From: Mallotus nudiflorus
Lineage: Eukaryota; Streptophyta; Magnoliopsida; Malpighiales; Euphorbiaceae
Direction of reading: 5' to 3'
Length of the DNA stretch: 64,000 nt
Assembly (NCBI GenBank): GCA_947683625.1
Contig: CANTUR010001083.1
Span: forward strand, 62,001-126,000
Shown here: positions 16,001 through 26,593 of the stretch, in pieces
Layout: each line of letters begins with the position of its first letter
How positions within the stretch are numbered: position 1 is the first letter of the stretch
Position numbers and translations under genes: made by a program
Notes under the pieces: generated by a model
Seen by the model: only the letters and a program-made list of their open reading frames with translations
Databases searched by the model: none
What the model was told of the DNA's origin: nothing

Positions 16001-19000
16001 CCGATGCTGCCACGAACGTCCATTTGAAGGCCATGTGCGAAAGCCCACTCTATCAAATTCATGGGCCTAAATAAAGGTATTTGGGCCCGAAGACTAACTG
16101 CTATAGATGAATTTTATATTTCCCATTATAGCCCTCTGATTCAACTTTGATTTGATATATAATGAGCCCCGTACGTCAATCGATGCTGCCAAGAACGTCC
16201 ACTTGAAGCCCAAGTGCGAAGCCCACTCTATCAAATGCATATGCATAAACAAAGGTATTTGGGCCATAAGAAAAACCACTATAGTCAAATTATATATCCC
16301 CTATTATAGCCCTCTAAGTTAGCTTCGATTTGATATATTATGGGCCCTGTGGGTCAACGAATGCTGCCACGAATGTCCATTTCAAGCCCAAGTGCGAAAG
16401 CCCACTCTATCAAATCCTTGGGCCTACATAAAAATATTTCGGCCCGAAAATGGCCCGCTATAGATAAGTTTATACCCCCCATTATAGCCCTCTATTTCAT
16501 TTTCAATTTGATATATTATGGGTCCCGTGGGTCAACCGATTCCGCCACGAACGTCCATTTGAAGCCCAAGTGCAAAAGCCCACTCTATCAAATGCATGGG
16601 CCTAAAGAAAAGTATTTGGGCCCGAAGACAAACTGTTATAGATGAAGTTTATATTTCCCACTGTAGCCCTCTGATTCAGCTTCAATTTGATATATTATGG
16701 GCTCCGTGGGTCAACCAATGTTGCCACGTATGTCCATTTGAAGCCCAAGTGCGAAAGTCCACACTATCAAATGCATGGGCCTAAACAAAGGTATTTGCGC
16801 CAGAAGAAAAACCACTATAGAAAAAGTTTATTCCCCCATTATAGCCCTATGAGCCAGCTTTGATTTGTTATATTATGGGATCCGTGGGTCAACCGATGCT
16901 GCCACCAACGTCCATTTGAAGCCCAAGTGCGAAAGACTACTCTATCAAATCCATGGGCCTAAACAAAGGTATTTGGGCCCAAAGACAAACCGCTATAGAT
17001 GAAGTTTATAGCCCCCAATATATCTCTCTCAATCAGCTTTGATTTGATATATTACGGGCCCCGTGGGTCAACTAATGCTGCCACGAACGTCCATTTGAAG
17101 CCCATGTAAGAAATCCCACTCTATTAAATGCATGGGCCTAAACAAAGGTACTGGGGCCCGAAGACAAACCGCTATAGATGAAGTTTATATTCCCCATTAT
17201 AGCCCTTTTATTCAGCTTCGACTTGGTATATTATGGGCCCCGTGGGTCAACCGATGCTTCCACGAACGTCCATTTAAAGCCCAAGTGTGAAAGCCCACTC
17301 TATCAAATGCATGGGCATAAATAAAGGTATTTGGGCTAGAAGAAAAACCACTATAGACAAAGTTTATAGCCCCATTATAGCCCTCTGAGTTAGCTTCGAT
17401 TTGATATATTATGGGCCCTGTGGGTCAACTGATGTTGCCACGAACTTCCATTTGAAGCCTAAGTGGAAAAGCCCACTCTATCAAATCCATGGGCCTACAC
17501 AAAAATATTTTGGCCCGAAGACGGGCCGCTATAGATAAGTTTATAGTCCCCATTATAGCGTTCTAGTTGATTTTCGATTTGATATATTATGGGCCTTGTG
17601 GGTCAACCGATGCTGCCACGAACGTCCATTTGAAGTCCATGTGCACAAGCCTACTTTATCAAATGCGTGGGCCTAAACAAAGGTATTTGGGCTCGAAGAC
17701 AAACCACTATAGATGAAGTTTATATTCCCCTTTATAGCCCTCTAATTCAGCTTTAATTTGATATATTATGGGCCCTGTGTGTCAACTGATGCTGCCACGA
17801 ACGTCCATTTGAAGCCCAAGTGCGAAAGCCCACTCTATCAAATGCATGGGCATAAACAAAGGTATTTGGGCTAGAAGAAAAACCACTATAGACAAACTTT
17901 CTAGCCCCCATTATAGCCCTCTGAGTTTGCTTCGATCTCATATACTATGGGCCCCGTGGGTCAACCGATGCTGCCATGAACCTCCATTTGAAGCCCAAGT
18001 ACAAAAGCCCACTCTATCAAATCCATGGGCCTACACAAAATATTTCTGCCCGAAGACGGCCCGCTATATATAAGTTTTTAGCCCCCATTATAGCACTCTA
18101 GGTCATTTTTGATTTGATATATTATGGGCCCTGTGGGTCAATCGATGCTGCCACTAACATCCATTTCAAGCCCATGTGTGAAAGCCCACTCTATCAAATT
18201 CATGGGCCTAAACAAAGGTATTTGGGCCCAAAGATAAACCGCTATAGATGAAGTTTATTGCCCCCATTATAGACCTCTTAGTCATCTTTGATTTGATATA
18301 TTATGGGCTCCGTGGGTCAACCGATGCTGCCATGAACGTCCATTTGAAGGCCATGTTCGAAAGCCCACTCTATCAAATTCATGGGCCTAAATAAAGGTAT
18401 TTGGACCAGAAGACTAACTGCTATAGATGAAGTTGATATTTCCCATTATAGCCCTCTAATTTAGCTTCGATTTGATATATAATGCATTATAGCCCATTAT
18501 AGCCCTCCCATTATAGCCCGTGCGTCAACCGATGCTGCCAAGAACGTCCACTTGAAGCCCAAGTGCGAAGCTCACTCTATCAAATGCATGTGCAAAAACA
18601 AAGGTATTTGGACTAGAAGAAAAACCACTATAGACAAATTTTATATCCCTTATTATAGCCCTCTAAGTTAGCTTTGATTTGATATATTATGGGTCCCGTG
18701 GGTCAACCGATGCTGCCACGAATGTCCATTTCAAGCCCAAGTGTGAAAGCCCACTCTATCAAATCCTTGGGCCTACACAAAAATATTTTGGCCCAAAGAT
18801 GGCCCGCTATAAATAAGTTTATACCCCCCATTATAGCCCTTTATTTCATTTTAGATTTGATATATTATGGGCCCCATGGGTCAACCGATGCCGCCACGAA
18901 CGTCCATTTGAAGCCCAAGTGCGAAAGCCCACTCTATCAAATGCATGGGCCTAAATAAAGGTATTTGGGATCGAAGACAAACCGCTATAGATGAATTTTA

Positions 19001-19402
19001 TATTTCCCATCATAGCCCTCTGAGTTAGCTTCGATCTCATATATTATGGGCTTCGTGTGTCAACCGATGTTGCCACGTATGTCCATTTGAAGCCCAAGTG
19101 TGAAAGTCCACACTATCAAATTCATGGGCCTAAACAAAGGTATTTGGGCTAGAAGAAAAAATACTATAAACAAAGTTTATTCCCCCATTATAGCCCTTTA
19201 AGCCAGCTTTGATTTGATATATTATGGGCTCCGTGGGTCAACTGATGCTGCCACCAACATCCATTTGAAGCCCAAGTGTGAAAGACTACTCTATCAAATC
19301 CATGCGCCTAAATAAAGGTATTTGGGCCCAAAGACAAACCGCTATAGATGAATTTTCTAGCCCCCATTATAGCTCTCTCAGTCAGCTTCGATTGATATAT
19401 TA
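10097..19402 (+). repeat. 13-monomer higher-order repeat, period about 2,320 bp, four copies
   Basis: The marker TTACRGGCCC followed by GTGGGTCAACTAATGCTGCC occurs at 10097, 12416, 14735, 17055 and 19403 (position of the C). The steps are 2319, 2319, 2320 and 2348 bp. Independent markers agree. GCAAAACACCCAC is near 10507, 12827 and 15145. A monomer lacking two bases (CGATTGATATATTATGG) is near 10259, 12580 and 14899. A frame starting ATGAACTTCCATTT is at 11017, 13337 and 15656. 2320/13 is 178.5, so the unit is thirteen monomers. The first three copies are close matches; the fourth (17055-19402) is more diverged and carries a 30-bp insertion that accounts for its longer step. Upstream of 10090 the match to the next copy stops. 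Confidence 0.88.
18485..18514 (+). repeat. 30-bp local duplication inside one monomer
   Basis: Between AATG and AGCCCGTGCGTC, where sister copies read directly from AATG into AGCCCCGTACGTC, there are 30 extra bases made of repeated CATTATAGCCC / CATTATAGCCCTC words. These copy the CATTATAGCCCTC segment about 50 bp upstream in the same monomer. The insertion explains why the fourth 13-mer unit is about 29 bp longer than the others. Replication slippage or a small templated insertion is the simplest reading. Confidence 0.85.
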
Positions 19403-20379
19403 CGGGCCCTGTGGGTCAACTAATGCTGCCACGAACGTCCATTTGAAGCCCATGTATGAAAGCCCACTCTATCAAATCCATGGGCCTAAACAAAGGTATT
19501 TGGTCTCGAAGAAAAACTGCTATAGACAAAGTTTATAGCCCCTATTATAGCCCTTTGATTTAGCTTTGATTTGATATATTATGGGCTCTGTGGGCAAACT
19601 GATGCTGCCATGATTGTCCATTTGAAGCCCAAGTGCGAAAGTCCACTCTATCGAATTCATGGGCCTAAACAAATGTATTTGGGCCCAAATACAAATTACT
19701 GTAGATAAAGTGTATAGTACCCATAATAGCCCTCTGAGTCAGCTTCAATTTGATATATTATGGGCTCCGTGGGTCAACCGATGCTGCCATGAACGTCCAT
19801 TTGAAGCCCAAGTATGAAAGACCACTCTATCAAATCCGTGGGTCTAAAGGAAGGTATTTGGGTGCAAAGACAAACTGCTATAGATGAAGTTTATAGCCCC
19901 CACCATAGCCCTCTCAGTGAGCTTCGATTTGATATATTATGGGCCCCGTGGGTCAACTAATGCTGCCACGAACGTCCTTTTGATGCCCAAGTGTGAAAGC
20001 CCACTCTATCAAATCCATGGCCCTAAGAAAAGGTATTTGGTCCCGAAGACAAACTGCTATAGACAAAGTTTATAGCTCCCATTATAGCCCACTGAGTGAA
20101 CTTCAATTTGATATATTATGGGCCCCGTGGGTCAACCGATGCTGCCACGAACGTCCATTCGAAGACCAAGTACGAAAGCCCACTCTATCAAATTCATGGG
20201 TCTAAACAAAGGTATTTGGGCCCGAAGACAAAATGCTATAGACGAAATTTATAGCCCCCATTATAGCCATCTGAGTTAGATATGATTTGATATATTATGG
20301 GCTCCGTGGGTCAACCGATGTTGCCACGAATGTCCATTTGAAGCCTAAGTGCGAAAGCCCACTCTATCAAATCCATTAG

Positions 20380-20382
20380 CCT
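20380..20382 (+). other. Small internal deletion in a monomer (about 33 bp missing)
   Basis: The text reads ATCCATTAGCC directly into TTATAGATTAAG. In the paralogous copies near 21950 and 25290, about 33 bases separate these words (the AAACAAAAATATTTAGGCC and GAAGATGGCCCG part). The loss, together with one whole monomer, explains the short 1,577-bp step of this higher-order unit. Confidence 0.8.
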
Positions 20383-22353
20383 TATAGATTAAGTTTATAG
20401 CCCCCATTATACTCCTCTGATTCAGCATCTATTTGATATATTATGGGCCCTGTGGGTCAATCGATGCTGCCACGAATGTCCATTTGAAGCCCAAGTATGA
20501 AAGCCCACTCTATCAAATTCATGGGCCTAAACATAGGTATTTAGGCCCGAAGACAAACCGCTATAGATGAAGTTTAGAGCCCCCATTATAGCCCTATGAT
20601 TCAGTTTCGATTTGATATATTATGGGCCCTATGGGTCAACCGATGCTGCCACGAACGTCCACTTGAAGCCCAAGTGTGAAAGCCCAATCTATCAAATTCA
20701 TGGGCCTAAATAAAGGTATTTGGGCCAGAAGAAAAACCACTATAGACAAAGTTTATTCCCCCATTATAGCTCTCTAAGCCAGCTTTGATTTGATATATTA
20801 TGGGCTCCGTGGGTCAACCGATGCTGCCACGAACGTCCATTTGAAGCCCAAGTGCGAAAGACCACTCTATCAAATCCATGGGCCTAAATAAAGGTATTTG
20901 GGCCCAAAGACAAACCGCTGTAGATGAAGTTTATAGCCCCCATTATAGCTCTCTTAGTCAGCTTCAATTTGATATATTACGGGCCCCGTGGGTCAACTAA
21001 TGCTGCCACGAACGTCCATTTAAAGCCCATGTATGAAAGCCCACTCTATCAAATCCATGGGCCTAAACAAAGGTATTTGGTCTCGAAGACAAACTGCTAT
21101 AGACAAAGTTTATAGCCCCTATTATAGCCCTTTGAGTTAGTTTTGATTTGATATATTATGGGCTCTGTGGGCAAACTGATGCTGCCATGATTGTCCATTT
21201 GAAGCCCAAGTGCGAAAGTCCACTCTATCAAATTCATGGGCCTAAACAAATGTATTTGGGCCCAAAGACAAATTACTATAGATAAAGTGTATAACATCCA
21301 TTATAGCCCTCTGAGTCAGCTTTAATTTGATATATTATGGGCTCTGTGGGTCAACCAATGCTGCCACGAACGTCCATTTGAAGCCCAAGTGCGAAAGACC
21401 ACTCTATCAAATCCGTGGGGCTAAAGAAAGGTATTTGGGTGCAAAGACAAACTGTCATAGATGAAGTTTATAGCCCCCACCATAGCCCTCTCAATGAGCT
21501 TTGATTTGATATATTATAGGCCCGTGGGTCAACTAATGCTGCCACGAATGTCCTTTTGAAGCCCAAGTGCGAAAGCCCACTCTATCAAATCCATGGCCCT
21601 AAGTAAAGGTATTTCGTCCCGAAGACAAACTGCTATAGAAAAAGTTTATAGCCCCCATTATAGCCCACTGAGTGAACTTCGATTTGATATATTATGGGCC
21701 CCGTGGGTCAACCGATGCTGCCACGAATGCCCATTCGAAGACCAAGTGCGAAAGCCCACTTTATCAAATTCATGGGTCTAAACAAAGGTATTTTGGCCCG
21801 AAGACAAAATGCTATAGATGAAATTTATAGCCCCTATTATAGCCATCTAAGTTAGGTGCGATTTGATATATTATGGGCTCCATGGGTCAACCGATGCTGC
21901 CACGAATGTCCATTTGAAGCCTAAGTACGAAAGCCCACTCTATCAAATCCATTAGCCTAAACAAAAATATTTAGGCCCGAAGATGGCCCGTTATAGATGA
22001 AGTTTATAGCCCCCATTATAGTACTCTGATTAAACACCGATTTGATATATTATGGGCCCTGTGGGTCAATTGATGCTGCCACGAATGTCCATTTGAAGCC
22101 CAAGTGCGAAAGCCCACTCTATCAAATTCATGGGCCTAAACATAGGTATTTAGGCCCGAAGACAAACCGCTATAGACAAAGTTTAGAGTCCCCATTATAG
22201 CCCTATGATTCAGTTTTGATTTGATATATTATGGGCCCTGTGGGTCAACCGATACTGCCACGAATGTCCACTTGAAGCCCAAGTGTGAAAGCCCACTCTA
22301 TCAAATTCATAGGCCTAAACAAAGGTATTCGGGCCTGAAGACAAACTTTATAA

Positions 22354-22536
22354 ATGAAGTTTATAGTCCCCATTATAGCCCTCTCAGTCAGCTTTGATTT
22401 GATATATTATGGGCTCCGTGGGTTAACCGATACTGCCACAAACGTCCATTTGAAGCCCAAGTGCGAAAGCCCGCTCTATCAAATCCATGGGCCTAAACAA
22501 AGGTATTTGGGCCTGAAGAAAAACCGCTATAGATGA
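22354..22536 (+). other. Representative 60-codon open frame of the monomer (not considered a gene)
   Basis: Intact monomers in phase carry a 60-codon frame from the ATG of TAGATGAAG to the TGA of the next monomer's same word, so stop and next start overlap as ATGA. The predicted peptides share words such as MKFIAPIIAL, DLIYYGPRGSTDAATNVHLK and PKQRYLG. Similar frames occur in + blocks (for example 2897, 3971, 24801, 48214, 48930, 50361, 56256) and on the minus strand in the inverted block (29487-29678). Longer frames (up to 132 codons at 61498-61896) arise where indels join frames of adjacent monomers. Many monomers are broken by stops or indels, no promoter or intron context is visible, and the frame follows from the repeat period. 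I treat it as a by-product. Confidence 0.75.
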
Positions 22537-22585
22537 AGTTTATTGCCCCCACTATAGCCCTCTGAGTTAGCTTCGATTTAATGTA

Positions 22586-22590
22586 TTATG
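22586..22590 (+). repeat. Left target-site duplication of the solo LTR (TTATG)
   Basis: TTATG sits immediately before the LTR terminus TGTTGGG and is repeated immediately after the other terminus at 24139-24143. It belongs to the satellite word GTATTATGGG. A 5-bp duplication is typical of LTR-retrotransposon integration in plants. Confidence 0.93.
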
Positions 22591-23004
22591 TGTTGGGATT
22601 CGTGATGCAAATGCAGTGGAAAAATTAAAATTTTATCACGTTCCTAAGCCTGGATCCATGTAATTCGACTAATTGATTAAATCTAGGGTTTTTAAAAAAT
22701 CTTATCAAAACACAAAAGAGGCAAGATTCTCTGGAAGGATGAGAGGAGGTTCACACCGATGACACCTTACCTTGAGCTTTTTGGCTTGGTTGTTCGGATC
22801 AAGACGTCTCCAAAAGGATGCATCCTCTATAGGTATCCACATGAACAGCCCGTCATAAAATGAATTTGAGTGTGTGTGCTAGCAACCTCCTTGACTGTCT
22901 CACAAATCAAGAACAAAAGGAAAAACTCTGTCTTTGTTTTCTAAGAGGAAAGAAAATGAATTTGGAGGCAAAAACAAGTGTGTGAAACCCTAGAGAATAT
23001 AACA

Positions 23005-23012
23005 TATTTATA
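23005..23012 (-). promoter_or_regulatory. Putative TATA box of the solo LTR
   Basis: The minus strand reads TATAAATA here, within CTATAAATATGTTATATTC, followed by CTAGGGTTTCACACAC. This position fits the U3/R boundary of a 1.5-kb LTR read on the minus strand, with about 1.1 kb of U3 upstream and about 0.4 kb of R-U5 downstream. Assignment is by motif and position only. Confidence 0.5.
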
Positions 23013-23108
23013 GACTCCAAGTTAGGGTTTCACTTACCAATGACCTTTTGGTAATTTTCCATTTATTATATTCTGATTTTGTTTAAAAAAAAATCAAAAA
23101 ATAATATC

Positions 23109-23170
23109 TTATTTATTTATTTAAAATAACATTTATCTTAAATAAATAAACAAATAAATAAATAAATAAA
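23109..23170. repeat. AT-rich low-complexity run (TTTA)n / (AAAT)n inside the LTR
   Basis: Short runs of ATTT units (about 23109-23123) are followed by AAAT units (23141-23170), with part of the segment self-complementary. It is ordinary simple sequence within the LTR's U3 portion. Confidence 0.8.
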
Positions 23171-24138
23171 ACACTTTAATTATTTATTTCCACAGAGTTT
23201 ATTTTGGGCTTATTAAACCCATATCCATTTTGGACTTGTTCTAAGTGTGTGACCCTGTAGGTTCACATAACATTGGCAGTGGGCCTAAATTTCTATTTAG
23301 GCCTACAAGTCATAAGTGGCCTCTAGTAAGACATTATGACTACCCAAGTCATGTGAAGTCAATAATCCGACATAACCTAATTACAGTGAATTTTATTGTC
23401 CCTTTATCACATGATATCTTAATTGAACATAAGGCATAGAATGTCATCCTTATATAGTTCAGTATTATGACTTGATTCCAAGTAGATTGAAAATGATAAC
23501 TCTTTATCAATTCATTTCAGCATGGCCATGCATTTTCATTCAGTCTATCTCATCAAGGGGCCTTTAGATATATTTCTCATATTAATGAGGGATAAATTCC
23601 TTCTAAATCACTCACATCCCTCATATAACTAATTTTATATCCAACAACATTCTTTTAATCATCCGGTTAAAGACAATGTTAGAATGTGTCAAAACATAAA
23701 ATAGCTATGTAGAAATCCATGATGATTTCAAGGTCAAAGGACTGAAATAAAATGACTGTGATAAGAAATACTTATGACAATAATCTATGTAGTATTCTCA
23801 TAGTGGGTCAATCCAGTACATGATCTCTCATCATGTACCTATGAGTTGACTTAATATCTCATATTTATGATTAGTAAAACATAACCATCAGTCAACATCA
23901 TACTAGCCTTAATACTTTAATATTCATATAATGAATAAATGGCTAGGGATAATTAGAATATAACTCTTATTTTAATCTAAGAGTTTTACTATCAAGTCAC
24001 ATACTTGATGGCCTTAGTAAGAATTAACCATTCATGTAATTATCATAAAATCAAATGATAATATAATACCTCTTTATTAATAAAATAAGAAAGTCAATAC
24101 ATAATCACAAATGATTGACCTAGTGCATATCACTAACA

Positions 24139-24143
24139 TTATG
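24139..24143 (+). repeat. Right target-site duplication of the solo LTR (TTATG)
   Basis: Follows the LTR terminus ...CTAACA directly and equals the pentamer at 22586-22590. The satellite then resumes in the same register (GGGCCCCGTGGGTCAACC), confirming simple insertion with no loss of satellite. Confidence 0.93.
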
Positions 24144-26590
24144 GGCCCCGTGGGTCAACCGATGCTGCCACGAACGTCCAATTGAAGCCCAAGTGCGAAA
24201 GCCCACTCTATCAAATTCATGGGCCTAAACAAAGGTATTTAGGCCCAAATACAAACTACTATAGATGAAGTTTATAGCCCCATTATAGCCCTCTGATTCA
24301 GCTTTGATTTGATATATTATGGGCCCTGTGGGTCAACTGATGCTGCTACGAACATCCATTTAAAGCCCAAGTGCGAAAGCCCACTCTAACAAATCCATGG
24401 GCCTAAACAAAGGTATTTGGTCTCGAAGACAAATTGCTATAGACAAAGTTTATAGCCCTTATTATAGTCCTCTGAGTTAGCTTTGATTTGATATATTATT
24501 GGCTCTGTGGGCAAACTGATGCTGCCATGATTGTCCATTTGAAGCCCAAGTACGAAAGTCCATTCTATCAAATTCATGGGCCTAAAAAAATGTATTTGGG
24601 CCCAAAGACAAATTGCTATAGATAAAGTGTATAGCACCCATTATAGCCCTCTGAGTCAGCTTCAATTTGATATATTATGGGCTCCGTGGGTCAACCGATG
24701 CTGCCATGAACGTCCATTTGAAGCCCAAGTGCGAAAGACCACTCTATCAAATCCGTGGGGCTAAAGAAAGGTATTTAGTTGCAAAGAAAAACTGTCATAG
24801 ATGAAGTTTATAGCCCCCACCATAGCCCTCTCAGTGAGCTTCAATTTGATATATTATGGACCCCGTGGGTCAACTAATGCTGCCACGAACGTCCTTTTGA
24901 AGCCCAAGTGTGAAAGCCCACTCTATCAAATCCATGGCCCTAAGCAAAGGTATTTGGTCCCGAAGACAAACTGCTATAGACAAAGTTTATAGTACCCATT
25001 ATAGGCCACTGAGTGAACTTCAATTTGATATGTTATGGGCCCCGTGGGTCAACCGATGCTGCCACGAACGTCCATTCGAAGACCAAGTGTGAAAGCCCAC
25101 TCTATCAAATTCATGGGTCTAAACAAAGGTATTTGGGCCTGAAGACAAAATGCTATAGATGAAATTTATAGCCCCCATTATAGCCATCTGAGTTTGGTGC
25201 AATTTGATATATTATGGGCTCCATAGGTCAACCGATGCCACGAACGTCCATTTGAAGCCTAAGTACGAAAGCCCACTCTATCAAATCCATTAGCCTAAAC
25301 AAAAATATTTAGGCCCGAAGATGGCCCGTTATAGATGAAGTTTATAGCCCCATTATAGTCCTCTGATTCAGTACCGATTTGATATATTATGGGCCCTGTG
25401 GGTCAATTGATGCTGCCACGAATGTCCATTTGAAGCCCAAGTACGAAAGACCACTCTATCAAATTCATAGGCCTAAACATAGGTATTTAGGCCCGAAGAC
25501 AAACCGCTATAGAAGAAGTTTAGAGTCCCCATTATAGCCCTATAATTCAGTTTTGATTTGATATATTATGGGCTCTGTGGGTCAACCGATGCTGCCACGA
25601 ACGTCCACTTGAAGCCCAAGTGTGAAGGCCCACTCTATCAAATTCATGGGCCTAAACAAAGGTATTTGGGCTCGAAGACAAACCTTTATAAATGAAGTTT
25701 ATAGCCCCCATTATAGCCCTCTTAGTCAGCTTTGATTTGATATATTATGGACTCCGTGGGTTAACCGATGCTGCCACGAACGTTCATTTGAAGCCCAAGT
25801 GCGAAAGCCCGCTCTATCAAATCCATGGGCCTAAACAAAGGTATTTGGGCCCAAAGACAAATAGCTATAGACGAAGTTTATTGCCCCCACTATAGCCCTC
25901 TGAGTCAGCTTTGATTTGATGTATTATGGGTCCCGTGGGTCAACTGATGCTGCCACGAATGTCCAATTGAAGCCTAAGTGCGAAAGCCTACTCTATCAAA
26001 TTCATGGGCCTAAACAAAGGTATTTGGGCCCGAAGACAAACTACTATAGATGAAGTTTATAGCCCCCTTATAGCCCTCTAATTCAGCTTTGATTTGATAT
26101 GTTACGGGGCCCTGTGGGTCAATTGATGCTGCTACGAACGTCCATTTGAAGCCCAAGTGCAAAAGCCCACTCTAACAAATCTATGGGCCTAAACAAAGGT
26201 ATTTGGGCCTGAAGATAAACTGTTATAGATGAAGTTTATAGCCCCTATTATAACCCTCTAATTCAGCTTTAATTTGATATATTATAGGCTCCGTGGGTCA
26301 ACCGATGCTGCCATGATCATCCACTTGAATTCCAAGTGTGAAAGCCCACTCTATCAAATTCATAGGCATAAACAAAGGTGTTTGGACCCGAATACAAACC
26401 GCTATAGACAAAGTTTATAGCCCCCATTAGAGCCCTCTGAGTCAGCTTTGATTTGATATATTATGGGCTCTGTGGGTCAACTAATGCTGCCATGCATGTT
26501 CATTTTAAGCCCAAGTGCGAAATTCCAATCTATCAAATTCATGGGCCTAAACAAAGGTATTTTGGCCCAAAGAGAAACTACTATAGATGA
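24139..26590 (+). repeat. 179-bp satellite array, block A continued (plus orientation)
   Basis: Same family and register as the sequence before the solo LTR, about 13.7 monomers. It carries the later copy of the 10-mer unit, including the paralogous, LTR-free site at about 25922-25930 (GTATTATGGG, with GTCCAATTGAAGCC downstream as beside the LTR). It ends inside a monomer at CTATAGATGA, where orientation flips. Confidence 0.96.
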
Positions 26591-26593
26591 CTC
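26588..26593. other. Satellite orientation switch (plus to minus), direct junction
   Basis: The plus-strand monomer runs through CTATAGATGA (ending 26590) and is followed at once by CTCAGAGGGCTATAATG, the reverse complement of the CATTATAGCCCTCTGAG segment. TGA is shared by both sides: it ends the plus copy's GATGA and would begin the minus copy's TGACTCAGAG. This is consistent with a 3-bp microhomology join. About 33 bp of monomer lies unpaired between the arms, so the arms form a fold-back with a short loop. No foreign sequence lies at the join. Confidence 0.9.

Larger units (their letters stand above)
1..22590 (+). repeat. 179-bp satellite array, block A (plus orientation)
   Basis: Tandem head-to-tail monomers fill this stretch. 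Taking the monomer to start at GGGTCAACCGATGCTGCCAC, I count 179 bases to the next start in well-preserved copies. Landmarks in order are CGTCCATTTGAAGCCCAAG, CCCACTCTATCAAATTCATG, GGCCTAAACAAAGGTATTTG, GGCCCGAAGACAAACCGC, TATAGATGAAG, an internal near-duplication TTATAGCCCC/TTATAGCCCTC, and the AT-rich GATTTGATATATTATGGG. Block length over 179 gives about 126 monomers. Copies differ mostly by substitutions, with some small indels. The common form here has CTCTGAGTCAGCTT before the AT-rich part and AAATTCATGGGCC in the middle. I do not recognise it as a named satellite. The only open frames are short ones set by the monomer itself. Confidence 0.97.
22591..24138 (-). mobile_element. Solo LTR of an LTR retrotransposon (1,548 bp)
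   Basis: The satellite is cut cleanly by 1,548 bp of unrelated, AT-richer sequence. It starts TGTTGGG and ends CACTAACA on the plus strand, giving TG...CA ends with a short imperfect inverted repeat (TGTTRG), and is flanked by a perfect TTATG duplication. No gag, pol, primer-binding site or polypurine tract adjoins it, so only one LTR remains, as expected after LTR-LTR recombination. Read on the minus strand it ends in CATTTGCATCACGAATCCCAACA-like sequence typical of the U5 end of plant LTRs. It also has a TATA-like box, with CTAGGGTTTCACACAC downstream of it, about 415 bp before that end. I therefore assign minus orientation. A Ty1/copia origin is my guess from the ends. The 65-codon plus-strand frame at 23245-23439 inside it has no recognisable content. 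Confidence 0.92.
19403..26030 (+). repeat. About 10-monomer higher-order repeat (1,787 bp), interrupted by the solo LTR
   Basis: Marker monomers recur across this stretch. GGTCTCGAAGA is near 19502, 21079 and 24419. CCCCCACCATAGCCCTCTC with GTCCTTTTGAAGCCC or GTCCTTTTGATGCCC follows at 19884, 21461 and 24801. The first step is 1,577 bp and the second 3,340 bp. Removing the solo LTR plus one target duplication (1,553 bp) makes the second step 1,787 bp, or ten monomers of 178.7 bp. The first unit is one monomer plus about 33 bp shorter. The marker that bounds the upstream 13-mer units also recurs at 20980, so the two higher-order families probably share ancestry. Confidence 0.82.

Noticed and set aside
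929..22536. Many open frames of 60-101 codons across block A, some on the minus strand
   Set aside because: They recur at the satellite period, are broken in neighbouring monomers, and have no recognisable domain; they are frames of the repeat, not genes.
23245..23439. 64-codon plus-strand frame inside the solo LTR
   Set aside because: Lies in LTR U3 on the strand opposite to the element, with no domain or context.
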